64,000 nt of DNA, from the NCBI GenBank assembly GCA_030412945.1, contig JAUHJS010000005.1:124001-188000 (forward strand). The letters run 5' to 3'. The position numbers and the translations under genes were made by a program. The stretch is from Shiella aurantiaca. GTDB lineage: Bacteria > Bacteroidota > Bacteroidia > Cytophagales > Cyclobacteriaceae. Position 1 is the first letter of the stretch, and every line of letters begins with the position of its first letter. The notes under the pieces were generated by a model, which was given only the letters and a program-made list of their open reading frames with translations, was not told where the DNA came from and ran no database searches. Shown here piece by piece: positions 1-7,847 of this stretch.

Positions 1-530
1 TCCCGGGAAAAAAACAAATCCTGTCCACCTCTTGAATCTCCTCGCTTTAAGGCCATGATGATGATTTTTTCTTCAAATGAATAATAAAAATCACTGTACG
101 GACTAAGATTGTAAAAGTCTTCAATGATGATTTCTTCTGGCTTCCCCCATCCATTTCCCAGTTTTTTGATTCGCAACAAAGGGGCGTCCTTGAACTTTCC
201 AGTATTGAATAGAATGATCTCTGAGTCATCATTATTGACACTCACAAGAGCATCTGACTTTTTGGAATTGATCGCTTTACCCAGATTTACAGGCTCTGTT
301 GACGTATCATCTATGGCTACACGCCAAATGTCTTGATCGTCTTTGACCCCACCAGCATTATCAGGGTGTTCACGTCTGGAAAAATAAAGGTATTTGCCTG
401 AAGGCGAAATGAGGGGGCGGGTTTCTATATACTTGGAATTAACTTTACCGTTTACGGGCTGCTTTGGGTCAAGCTGCGCCAGCACGGTAAACGGAAGCCA
501 TAAAAGGGTACTCAGCGTTACTAATCGCAT
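1..530 (-). CDS. Secreted WD40/PD40-type beta-propeller protein, 3' part outside window
   Basis: The frame is open from an ATG at 530 to the window edge (about 176 residues seen), so the C-terminus is missing. It begins with a signal peptide (about residues 1-19, cleavage after VLAQ) and should be exported. The mature part contains RPLISPSGKYLYFSRR, DIWRV and SDALVSVNNDDSEIILF, the spaced 'S.dg..lyF.S' pattern of PD40/WD40-like propeller blades found in TolB-like and OmpA-associated Bacteroidota proteins. Such proteins often end in an OmpA peptidoglycan-binding domain, but that part is not in the window. The ATG at 530 is preferred because the signal peptide starts directly from it. Family assignment rests on blade pattern only. 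Confidence 0.7.
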   Translation of the reverse strand, partial: MRLVTLSTLLWLPFTVLAQLDPKQPVNGKVNSKYIETRPLISPSGKYLYFSRREHPDNAGGVKDDQDIWRVAIDDTSTEPVNLGKAINSKKSDALVSVNNDDSEIILFNTGKFKDAPLLRIKKLGNGWGKPEEIIIEDFYNLSPYSDFYYSFEEKIIIMALKRGDSRGGQDLFFSR

Positions 531-622
531 AGTTCCATAGATTAAGGATAGCAATCTTTTCTTTGCAGGCGGGGTGACCGTGGAAATATACGAATATTAC
601 TATAAAATCAATATAAATTCTC

Positions 623-985
623 TTATTCTTCTGCGCCTTCTATGGCTGCCACCAGATTTTTTAATAATTCCTCGTCTTTAATCACGTAATCGCGCACTCC
701 TTTTTTCACCAAATCGAGTACGAGGGTACCATCTTCATTACCACTTAAGATAATGCATTTGATGGAGGGATACTTTTCGGATACCTTCTTGAATAAGTCA
801 TATCCGGTTTGGTGTTCCGAAAGATGATAATCGGTGACAATTACCTCGGGGCGCTCGCCCATATCGAGTACCTGAAGGCAATCTTTGGCAGTTTGGAAAG
901 TCTCTACCCGGTAGCGGTCCGATAAGTTGCTACGCAAATGCACCAATACGGGGAGGTCATCATCAATCAGGAATACACGTTTCAT
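623..985 (-). CDS. Single-domain response regulator (CheY-like receiver)
   Basis: A 120-residue protein that is only a receiver domain. The start at 985 (MKRVFLIDDD) is chosen over an upstream in-frame start because the first beta strand and acidic pocket begin right there. Visible are the acidic cluster IDDD, the phospho-acceptor Asp in VIVTDYHLSE, the Thr/Ser position in ILSGNED and the conserved Lys in YVIKDEE. With no output domain it probably acts by protein contact, as an intermediate in a phosphorelay or on a separate partner. No cognate kinase is adjacent; neighbours are a propeller protein and a divergent symporter. The function of the family is established, the pathway is unknown. 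Confidence 0.9.
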   Translation of the reverse strand: MKRVFLIDDDLPVLVHLRSNLSDRYRVETFQTAKDCLQVLDMGERPEVIVTDYHLSEHQTGYDLFKKVSEKYPSIKCIILSGNEDGTLVLDLVKKGVRDYVIKDEELLKNLVAAIEGAEE

Positions 986-1248
986 CAACTCGCTAATTTT
1001 AGTGCTAATAAACACATTAGCCACAAAAGATAAAACACCTTTTTCAAATCCCTTGCCCAACCAAACAAACGGCAGGAGCGCCACTCATTGAAATTATACC
1101 TCTTCCACGAATAAATAGCACTAAAGCTAAAAGCTTATACAGCAAGGATTTAAAACGATTGTTTTTACGAAAGAGAAGAAATAAAACTTGGAATATTATA
1201 CTTATTTCAAAATCTTTGGGGCGCTTTATACAAAATTAAAATCGATTT

Positions 1249-2646
1249 ATGGCAAATGTAAGTTCTGATGCAAGGGGCCAATGGGGTTCAACCTTTGGCT
1301 TTGTAATGGCCGCTGCAGGTTCGGCAGTGGGTTTGGGTAATATCTGGCGATTTCCGTATCTGACAGGGCAAAACGGGGGCGGTGCCTTCGTATTTGTGTA
1401 CGTGCTCTGTGTGGTACTTATTGGTATGCCACTTTTATTCAATGAAATTGCCCTTGGTCGTAAAACAGGTCAAAGCCCGGTAGGTGCTTTCCAAATCAAC
1501 AAAACAGGTAAATTTTGGCTTATAGCCCCTATTTTAAGTATCCTTATCAGCTTTGTGGTATTGAGCTATTATTCGGTGATTGCCGGATGGACCATCGGAT
1601 ACATTTATACATCCATCACTTCCACCACAGTAGTATTCTCTGAATTCATTGCAACTCCTGAGTATGTAATTCCTCTTACCGCCTTCTTCCTGGTAGCTAC
1701 CGTACTTATTGTGTTAGGTGGTATTGCCGGAGGTATAGAAAAGGCCGCTAAAATATTGATGCCTATGCTTTTGGGTATCTTGGTATTGATTATCATTAGA
1801 AGTGTGACACTACCCGGAGCTACCGAAGGGATTGTATACTTCTTAAAGCCTGATTTCAGCAAAATCGACAGTTTTGTGATATTGGCTGCTTTGGGCCAAG
1901 CCTTCTTCTCTATGAGTGTGGGCTGGGGGATTATGGTGACTTACGGTTCTTATTTCCCTAAAACCAACAATATCGTAACCAGCAGCCTTTGGGTAGGTAG
2001 TATGGATAGCATTGTGGCGCTAATGGGTGGATTGATGGTATTCCCTGCGGTATTTGCTTTTGGCAAATCGCCTTCTGCAGGCCCTACTTTGGTATTCCAA
2101 GTGTTGCCTGAAGTATTTACCATGATGCCGGGTGGTACTATTGTAGGTGCACTTTTCTTCTTGTTATTATGCATTGCTGCCCTTACTTCTTCTATTTCTA
2201 TGTTGGAGGTGCCGGTATCCTACTTTATCGATAACAAAAAATGGAATCGTAAAAAAGCTGCCGTTATTGTGGCCGTTGCCGCTTTGGCGCTATCTATTCC
2301 TGCCGCCCTTTCTAACGGTGGTTCGAAACTGTTCACCGAGATGTCCATCAACTTTATGGGAAGTACGAAAACAGGCTTCTTAGATATTATGGACTTCTTC
2401 TTCGGCACACTTTCTATTGTAATTGTATGTTTGATGATGGCCGTTTACACAGGCTGGATTATCAAGCCTAAGCAGATTGCCGATGAAATAGCCGTGGGTT
2501 CAGAAGGATTTACCAAGAAAACCGCCCTTGGTTTCTCTTTCTACCAATTGTGGATTTTCTTTATCAAATACATCTGTCCTATTATTATGCTTTTGGTATT
2601 ACTGAACATGCTGGGCGTGTTTGGCACTCCGGGCCAAGGCCACTAA
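1249..2646 (+). CDS. Sodium-dependent transporter, NSS (SNF) family
   Basis: A polytopic inner-membrane protein of 465 residues, the usual size for bacterial NSS members of the LeuT/MhsT fold. The diagnostic first helix is present at residues 28-37 (GLGNIWRFPY) followed by the NGGGAF turn. It should import an amino acid or related amine together with Na+; the substrate cannot be told from sequence. About eleven to twelve hydrophobic segments are visible. It stands alone and ends just before a strong hairpin terminator. Confidence 0.93.
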   Translation: MANVSSDARGQWGSTFGFVMAAAGSAVGLGNIWRFPYLTGQNGGGAFVFVYVLCVVLIGMPLLFNEIALGRKTGQSPVGAFQINKTGKFWLIAPILSILISFVVLSYYSVIAGWTIGYIYTSITSTTVVFSEFIATPEYVIPLTAFFLVATVLIVLGGIAGGIEKAAKILMPMLLGILVLIIIRSVTLPGATEGIVYFLKPDFSKIDSFVILAALGQAFFSMSVGWGIMVTYGSYFPKTNNIVTSSLWVGSMDSIVALMGGLMVFPAVFAFGKSPSAGPTLVFQVLPEVFTMMPGGTIVGALFFLLLCIAALTSSISMLEVPVSYFIDNKKWNRKKAAVIVAVAALALSIPAALSNGGSKLFTEMSINFMGSTKTGFLDIMDFFFGTLSIVIVCLMMAVYTGWIIKPKQIADEIAVGSEGFTKKTALGFSFYQLWIFFIKYICPIIMLLVLLNMLGVFGTPGQGH

Positions 2647-2668
2647 TACGAATAAATACCTGATTCCG

Positions 2669-2705
2669 AAAAGGGAAGTTCTTCTGGCAAGAGCTTCCCT
2701 TTTTT
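2669..2705 (+). terminator. Rho-independent terminator after the NSS transporter
   Basis: Ten-base arms AAAAGGGAAG and CTTCCCTTTT enclose a 15-nt loop and run into a T tract. Confidence 0.85.
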
Positions 2706-2786
2706 CATGACTTTTATCAGGAGCTATTCCGCCATCTTTCACTATCTTAGAAGAAGCAAATCGGCACTAAAGACAGAGCCTCCGAA

Positions 2787-2894
2787 ATGAGTAATATGAA
2801 GCGGATATCCCTTTTAAAATTCATAGGCGTATGCTTCTTATGCGTACTGATAGCGGTTTTGATTGCGTATAGTATTGAATATTTAACCCAATAA
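2787..2894 (+). CDS. Small single-pass membrane protein (35 aa)
   Basis: A 35-codon frame starting ATG AGT AAT ATG AAG and ending TAA three bases before the next gene. It encodes a basic N-terminus followed by one hydrophobic helix (FIGVCFLCVLIAVLIAYSI) and a short polar tail. The tight spacing to the downstream membrane gene and the clear positive-inside topology argue for a real translated peptide, possibly a partner of that protein or a translational leader. An internal ATG at 2796 would make it 32 aa. Homology is unknown to me, so this is a prediction from layout. Confidence 0.5.
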   Translation: MSNMKRISLLKFIGVCFLCVLIAVLIAYSIEYLTQ

Positions 2895-2897
2895 GCA

Positions 2898-3104
2898 ATG
2901 AAAAAGAACATGGGAACAGCCGATAGGATTATTCGGCTCTTGATTGTGGCCCTTATTTGTGGCCTCTATTATACTGGAATGATAACAGGCACTTTGGGCC
3001 TCATTCTGATAGTGTTGGCCGGGATTTTTTTTGCCACCAGTTTGGTGAGCTTTTGCCCGCTCTATACCCTTTTCGGCATTAGCACTTGCCCTAAGAAATC
3101 CTAA
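2898..3104 (+). CDS. YgaP-like transmembrane domain protein (DUF2892)
   Basis: A 68-residue protein with two hydrophobic helices and the conserved C-terminal block FCPLYTLFGISTC, typical of the stand-alone DUF2892 / YgaP transmembrane domain. In YgaP this domain anchors a rhodanese; here no rhodanese is fused or adjacent. The two cysteines of the CPLY...STC block could take part in sulfur or redox chemistry, which is inference. It appears cotranscribed with the 35-aa membrane peptide upstream (3 bp gap) and ends before a hairpin terminator. Confidence 0.85.
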   Translation: MKKNMGTADRIIRLLIVALICGLYYTGMITGTLGLILIVLAGIFFATSLVSFCPLYTLFGISTCPKKS

Positions 3105-3124
3105 ATGAACATGTGCATGTGCCG

Positions 3125-3157
3125 CTCCTTGGGTATCCCTACCCAAGGAGTTTTTTT
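3125..3157 (+). terminator. Rho-independent terminator after the DUF2892 gene
   Basis: Perfect ten-base arms CTCCTTGGGT / ACCCAAGGAG, six-base loop, then seven T. Confidence 0.9.
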
Positions 3158-3277
3158 ATGCCCATACCCTTCCTTTTACAGTTCACTACACGCATTCAAC
3201 AGTTCATGTCATTTGATTTTTGACTCTGGAATATTCTATAGAAAATTGTACGGTCAAAAACTCAAAATAACAACAAC

Positions 3278-4825
3278 ATGAAACGTAATCCATTCTCCAC
3301 TCCTTTTATGACAAGCCTACTTTGTCTGCTTTTAGGAATCCAGCTGAGCTACGCGCAGGGCGTGGTGATTCAGCGAAGCGAAGACGGCCGCGATGGCGTG
3401 AAAAGCTATACGAGCGTAGTGAACTTTACCACGCTGGAGTTCAAGTACAAAGGCGATATCAAAATCAACGATACCGACTCCGATGTAACGGCCATCAGCC
3501 CGGGAGGATTTATAAAAATTGAAAAAACCACCTTCGGCAATACACGCAGCATTTATTTGGAAGGCGACTCCGATGGACGCATTATCCGCGAGTACTTTGA
3601 AGGAAAATCCAAAGTCGACTACGAGCCAAACGGCAAACGCTTTTTAAACGATGTATTGCTGGAAGTAATTCGGGCAGCAGGCTTCGATGCCGAGGGCCGT
3701 ACCCAGCGTATATATGCAAGGGGAGGTCTTGAATCGGTGCTAAACGAAATTGATGAAATCCCTTCTAACCGCGTGATGGCTATATACTACCAAGCCATGT
3801 TCGATAAAAAAGGCCTCAGCAAAGAAGAATTAAAAGCCACCGTTGCCCACGTAGGGGAAGCCATGTCATCAAACTCAGAAATGGGCCGTTTGCTTCGTAA
3901 CAATGCTGCTCTTTTCATGAGCGATGAAAATTTAAGTATTGCCTTTTTTAAGGCAGTAGACCAAATGAGTTCTAACAGCGAAATGGGGGCAACCCTTCGC
4001 CATGCCATGAAAGGAAATTTAAGTCCACAGGCTCAGATAGCTTTGCTCAATACTGTTAACGGCATGAGCAGCAACTCGGAAATGGGTGCCACCTTGCGCC
4101 AATTCAGCGAGATTCAAGGTTTACACGGAGCAGCTAGCGATGCGTATTTCGCTACCATTGATGGCATGAGCAGCAACTCAGAAGTGGGAAGTGTACTAAG
4201 AAACCTCATCAAGAAGCAAAATCTGGATGCTAAAACCTATGCTCGGCTTTTTGCTTCGGTAGCTCAAATGAGTTCGAATACGGAAGCGGGAAGTGTGCTG
4301 CGCTTAGCCGCCAGCCGCATGCCACAAAGCCCTGCGGTTTATGAAGGCTATTTCAAAGCCCTGCAATCACTGACAAGCAATACAGAAACTGCATCTGTCC
4401 TAGAAAGCTTTATAAGCTCACATCCGCTAAATGAAGCCAATGCAAAGGCCTATTTTGGTACCGTTAGACAAATGAGCTCAAATTCCGCTATGGGACAAGC
4501 CCTGCGCGATGTAGCTGATAAAATCAACAACCAAAAAGCCTTGGTAGAGGATTACAACGAAACCGTGAAAAGACTCAGCAGCAGCTCTGAGGCGGGCGCC
4601 AGCTTGCGTAGCTTCATTAAGCATAATCACGAGGAATACAGCTTGGTGGTAGCTTTGGCCGCAGCCAGTTATCTAAGTTCAAATTCAGAAAAAGGGGCTG
4701 TACTGAGCGAAGCCGCTCCCTATATCCCCAAAGGACAAAACAAAGCGCGAGAGGCGTATAAAACTACAGCCAACTCCTTGAGCTCTGACAGCGAGTACCG
4801 CAGGGCTATGCAAGCACTCGAATAA
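3278..4825 (+). CDS. Secreted protein with ten SSNSE helical repeats
   Basis: A 515-residue protein with a signal peptide (cleavage after LSYAQ, about residue 27). An N-terminal part of about 120 residues is rich in beta strands (SYTSVVNFTTLEFKYKGD). The rest is ten degenerate 35-38 residue repeats, each centred on (M/L)SSNSExGxxLR: copies read SSNSEMG three times, then SSNSEVG, SSNTEAG, TSNTETA, SSNSAMG, SSSSEAG, SSNSEKG and SSDSEYR. The last copy approaches the ISSDYE-type repeats I recall in the C-terminal regions of some M56/BlaR1-like proteins, so a solenoid of helix pairs is likely. Function is unknown. It lies about 100 bp upstream of a LytS/LytTR operon on the same strand, separated by a hairpin, so a link to that system is a guess. 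Confidence 0.8.
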   Translation: MKRNPFSTPFMTSLLCLLLGIQLSYAQGVVIQRSEDGRDGVKSYTSVVNFTTLEFKYKGDIKINDTDSDVTAISPGGFIKIEKTTFGNTRSIYLEGDSDGRIIREYFEGKSKVDYEPNGKRFLNDVLLEVIRAAGFDAEGRTQRIYARGGLESVLNEIDEIPSNRVMAIYYQAMFDKKGLSKEELKATVAHVGEAMSSNSEMGRLLRNNAALFMSDENLSIAFFKAVDQMSSNSEMGATLRHAMKGNLSPQAQIALLNTVNGMSSNSEMGATLRQFSEIQGLHGAASDAYFATIDGMSSNSEVGSVLRNLIKKQNLDAKTYARLFASVAQMSSNTEAGSVLRLAASRMPQSPAVYEGYFKALQSLTSNTETASVLESFISSHPLNEANAKAYFGTVRQMSSNSAMGQALRDVADKINNQKALVEDYNETVKRLSSSSEAGASLRSFIKHNHEEYSLVVALAAASYLSSNSEKGAVLSEAAPYIPKGQNKAREAYKTTANSLSSDSEYRRAMQALE

Positions 4826-4832
4826 GATTTCC

Positions 4833-4862
4833 AAGGGCCGATTCCCTGTCGGCCCTTTCTCT
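4833..4862 (+). terminator. Rho-independent terminator after the SSNSE-repeat gene
   Basis: Nine-base arms AAGGGCCGA / TCGGCCCTT with a seven-base loop, followed by a T-rich stretch. Confidence 0.75.
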
Positions 4863-4921
4863 TTCCCTTTTATTTTATGTAAATTCCTGTCGCCCTGCGA
4901 CCCAAGCGCTCACATGCACCT

Positions 4922-5959
4922 ATGAAACGTGTTCTGCTACGCCTTTTATTCTTTCTGCTATTTGGTATGCTTTGCCTGGTGTACCTCTATTATGGACAAA
5001 CGGGCACTTGGCCAAATTGGAGTGCACAAAGTACGCTTTTGCTAGTGGTTGGACTATTATCTGTACTATTGGGAGAGACCTTATATCAATTAAACCTCCA
5101 AATTAGCCGCTGGCTTAGCTGGAAAAAGCGCTGGGCCTTACGCTATCTGGTAGGTGTAGCAAGCAGTTTTTTACTGGCTTGGTTGTGCATTGCTTTAGTG
5201 CTTTACGAATGGTCATCGGCCGAAAGCTGGGCACAATACAGCAGTCAGTATCAAGACGTGGGCCTAAAATTGGGATTAATCCTCTTTTGCTATGCCATTA
5301 TAGATCAGAGTATTCATTTTACCCTTTTCTCCTACCATGCATTTGCTCATGAGCAGGTACAGCGGGTAGCTTTGGAAAACGAACAGATGGAACTGCAATT
5401 CGCTGCCCTTAAAAGCCAAATCAGCCCACATTATTTATTCAATTCCCTCAATACCATTGCCTCTTTACTACATCAAGACCCGGCAAAAGGGGAGCTTTTC
5501 ATCCGTACGCTGGCGCAAACCTTTCAGTATGCGCTGCAATCGGATAAACACAAGCTGGTGCCCATGCAACAGGAAATTGACTTTGCTAAGGCCTATGCTT
5601 ACCTATTGAGCGTGCGTCATGGCGAATTGGTACAGATTAGTTTTGATTTAGATGACGCTAACAATACCTATTATTTACCTCCCTTTAGCATTCAACTATT
5701 GCTGGAGAACGCTCTAAAACACAATGCCCTTAGCGAGGAAGCCGTATTGGAAATCAGGGTGAAACAAAAAGGCCAAACAGTACAGGTCATCAATAACCAA
5801 ACCTTCAAGCCGGAGAGTACCGAATCGTTCAAAATCGGTTTGGAAAATATCCGAAAACGCTATGCTTACTTTACCGAGCGCCCCATTATTATCCAAAACC
5901 ACACCGATTTCAGTGTGCAGCTCCCTCTTCTAACTACCACCCAAGGACTCAGCGCATGA
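4922..5959 (+). CDS. LytS-type sensor histidine kinase
   Basis: A 345-residue inner-membrane kinase. Four hydrophobic segments cover about residues 5-23, 38-55, 75-96 and 113-137, followed by a short linker helix. The His_kinase (PF06580) signature SQISPHYLFNSLN places the phospho-acceptor at His170. The ATP-binding domain keeps its N box (LLLENALKH, Asn263) and the late IGLENIRKR motif. There is no separate periplasmic sensor domain, so the signal is probably read in the membrane. The stop overlaps the next start by 4 bp (ATGA), which implies coupled translation with the second sensor and then the LytTR regulator. Confidence 0.92.
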   Translation: MKRVLLRLLFFLLFGMLCLVYLYYGQTGTWPNWSAQSTLLLVVGLLSVLLGETLYQLNLQISRWLSWKKRWALRYLVGVASSFLLAWLCIALVLYEWSSAESWAQYSSQYQDVGLKLGLILFCYAIIDQSIHFTLFSYHAFAHEQVQRVALENEQMELQFAALKSQISPHYLFNSLNTIASLLHQDPAKGELFIRTLAQTFQYALQSDKHKLVPMQQEIDFAKAYAYLLSVRHGELVQISFDLDDANNTYYLPPFSIQLLLENALKHNALSEEAVLEIRVKQKGQTVQVINNQTFKPESTESFKIGLENIRKRYAYFTERPIIIQNHTDFSVQLPLLTTTQGLSA

Positions 5960-7017
5960 AAAAGGCCGTACTTTTCACCCCTTGGTTCCGATTGGTTTTT
6001 CCGCTTATTCATGGGCCGTTCAGCTATTTGCTGGTGTTGTTCTTCTTCGATTCCATCAATCAGCTCCAGAATATCTTCTTTAGTCAAGAAGCGCTATTGT
6101 GCATCATCATCAGCTTCGCTTTTTCCGAGGGGATACGCCTTTGTTTCCGCCTTACCGATACATTAGCCGCTTCTCAAAGCTTAAAAAAACGGATTATTTG
6201 GCAAGTGAGCATTAGCCTGAGCTATACCTTGCTCATCGTTTCGGGTATCACCATTGCCTACTTTATTTACTTGGTAGGCATTCGAGTATTCCATACCGAG
6301 CTGTTGGTACTGAATGTTATCTATCTTTTTACAGCCCTATTAATCAACCTTTTCTGCATCAGTTTACTGTATTTGCACACCGACAATCAGGTATTGCTAG
6401 GTGAGGAAGAGTTTCGAAAAAATGCCTTGAAGCTTGAAATACAGCAGTTTCAAAACCAAATCAACCCCTTCTTTCTTTACAAAAGCTTGGAGGCAATTAT
6501 AGAACGAATGGGAAAAGCACCGGAGCAGATTGACCCTTTGCTCCACCATCTATCAGAAACGTATCGGTATACCCTGATGCACCAAAAAAGCGAATGGGTG
6601 CCTTTGGAGCAAGAGTTACCTGTACTGCACCAAATGGCCGCTATAGTGGGCGCAGCTACACATCAAGAGATCCGAATCAACCAAGCGGTAAGTAAAGGAA
6701 CCAAGCAGGCTTTATTAATCCCTGGGGCTTGCTTGGATGTATTACAATTCATCGTATTTAGTAGCATCGCTAACCCCTCCAAAGAGTTCATCATCCACCT
6801 GATTGACGACTGCTCTCAGCATGAGCATTCGCTGGTGTTTGAATATACGCATAAACAGCAGCTAGTACTTGATGAAAGTCTTCTTGAGCAGTGGCACAGC
6901 CTTTCGGATATGTATGTACGCCTCAGCGGGCGTAGTTTGCAACGCAGCCAAGCCCAAGAAAGCACCCAACGTATCGTTTTGCCTTTGTTGTACTTTTCAA
7001 CTGAAAATCAAGCATGA
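5956..7017 (+). CDS. LytS-like membrane sensor lacking the phospho-acceptor His (pseudokinase)
   Basis: A 353-residue paralogue of the upstream kinase, with four hydrophobic segments and the same linker. Where active members read NPHFLFNSLN this one reads NPFFLYKSLE, so Phe172 replaces the histidine and the following Asn is also lost. The ATP-binding half is strongly diverged: the N box region reads FIVFSSIANP without the essential Asn, and no glycine-rich motif is visible. It overlaps both neighbours by 4 bp, so it should be made in step with the true kinase and the regulator. I infer a heterodimer partner or signal-input subunit rather than an enzyme. The frame is intact, so it is not a decayed gene. 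Confidence 0.85.
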   Translation: MKKAVLFTPWFRLVFPLIHGPFSYLLVLFFFDSINQLQNIFFSQEALLCIIISFAFSEGIRLCFRLTDTLAASQSLKKRIIWQVSISLSYTLLIVSGITIAYFIYLVGIRVFHTELLVLNVIYLFTALLINLFCISLLYLHTDNQVLLGEEEFRKNALKLEIQQFQNQINPFFLYKSLEAIIERMGKAPEQIDPLLHHLSETYRYTLMHQKSEWVPLEQELPVLHQMAAIVGAATHQEIRINQAVSKGTKQALLIPGACLDVLQFIVFSSIANPSKEFIIHLIDDCSQHEHSLVFEYTHKQQLVLDESLLEQWHSLSDMYVRLSGRSLQRSQAQESTQRIVLPLLYFSTENQA

Positions 7018-7787
7018 AAGTATTTATTATTGAAGACGAACAACCCGCCATCGATAACCTCATCCGGCTATTGAACCATATTGACCCTGAGATTCAGGTG
7101 GTAGGCAAGGCGCACAGTGTACAAAAGGCGGTGGAGTGGATTACACACACCACCGAAACCGTGGATTTGTATTTTATGGATATCCAGCTGGGCGATGGCC
7201 TGAGTTTTCATCTCTTCGATAAGGTAGCGCTACAAAGTCCGGTTATTTTTATCACTGCCTATCATCAATATGCCATTGAAGCTTTTAAAAACAATGGAAT
7301 CGATTACCTACTCAAGCCTTTACAGAAAGAGGCGCTGGCGGCTAGTCTACAAAAGCTCGATCGCTTAAAAGCCCAATGGAGCCGTCCGGCTTCTTTGCCT
7401 TGGCAAGAGCTACAACAATCACTGCTACAAATCCAACAAAAAAGCTACAAAAACCGCTTTATGGTAAAGGTGGGCGAACATATTCGCTCCATAGGTACGG
7501 AAACCATTCATGCCTTTTATGCCGATGGGCGCACCGTCTACCTCCTTACCGATCAATACGCCAAATACATTGTGGATTATAAGCTAGAGGCACTTGAGGG
7601 CATGCTCGACCCTAAGGACTTTTTCCGCATCAACCGCAGCTATATTTTGCACATTCAGGCTATAAAAGAAGTACTGGTGTACTCGGGAAGCCGCCTAAAA
7701 GTAATATTGCCCCATGCCTGGCCGGAAGAAATTATCGTGAGCCGCGAAAAGGTGAACGACTTCAAGGCCTGGTTTGATGGAGCTTAA
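7014..7787 (+). CDS. LytTR-family response regulator
   Basis: A 257-residue transcription regulator. The receiver domain (about 1-120) has the acidic pair in IIEDEQ, phospho-acceptor Asp56 (YFMDIQ), Thr81 and Lys101-Pro102. The LytTR DNA-binding domain (about 150-255) shows the typical DFFRINRSYILH block and a C-terminal VSREK motif. It is the last gene of a three-gene operon with 4-bp overlaps and is the natural phosphotransfer partner of the kinase at 4922-5959. The target genes are not visible. Confidence 0.95.
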   Translation: MKVFIIEDEQPAIDNLIRLLNHIDPEIQVVGKAHSVQKAVEWITHTTETVDLYFMDIQLGDGLSFHLFDKVALQSPVIFITAYHQYAIEAFKNNGIDYLLKPLQKEALAASLQKLDRLKAQWSRPASLPWQELQQSLLQIQQKSYKNRFMVKVGEHIRSIGTETIHAFYADGRTVYLLTDQYAKYIVDYKLEALEGMLDPKDFFRINRSYILHIQAIKEVLVYSGSRLKVILPHAWPEEIIVSREKVNDFKAWFDGA

Positions 7788-7793
7788 AACAAA

Positions 7794-7826
7794 AAAAGAG
7801 GTTGTCCTAAAGGAACAACCTCTTTT
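7794..7826. terminator. Bidirectional terminator between the LytTR gene and the M13 peptidase
   Basis: Twelve-base arms AAAAGAGGTTGT / ACAACCTCTTTT flank a nine-base loop. An A run on the left and a T run on the right let it serve the two convergent genes. Confidence 0.85.
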
Positions 7827-7847
7827 GCATAGTATCTGACTAATACA

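Noticed and set aside
3278-4825. SSNSE repeats considered as TPR or Sel1 repeats
   Set aside because: The conserved core and spacing do not fit either family.
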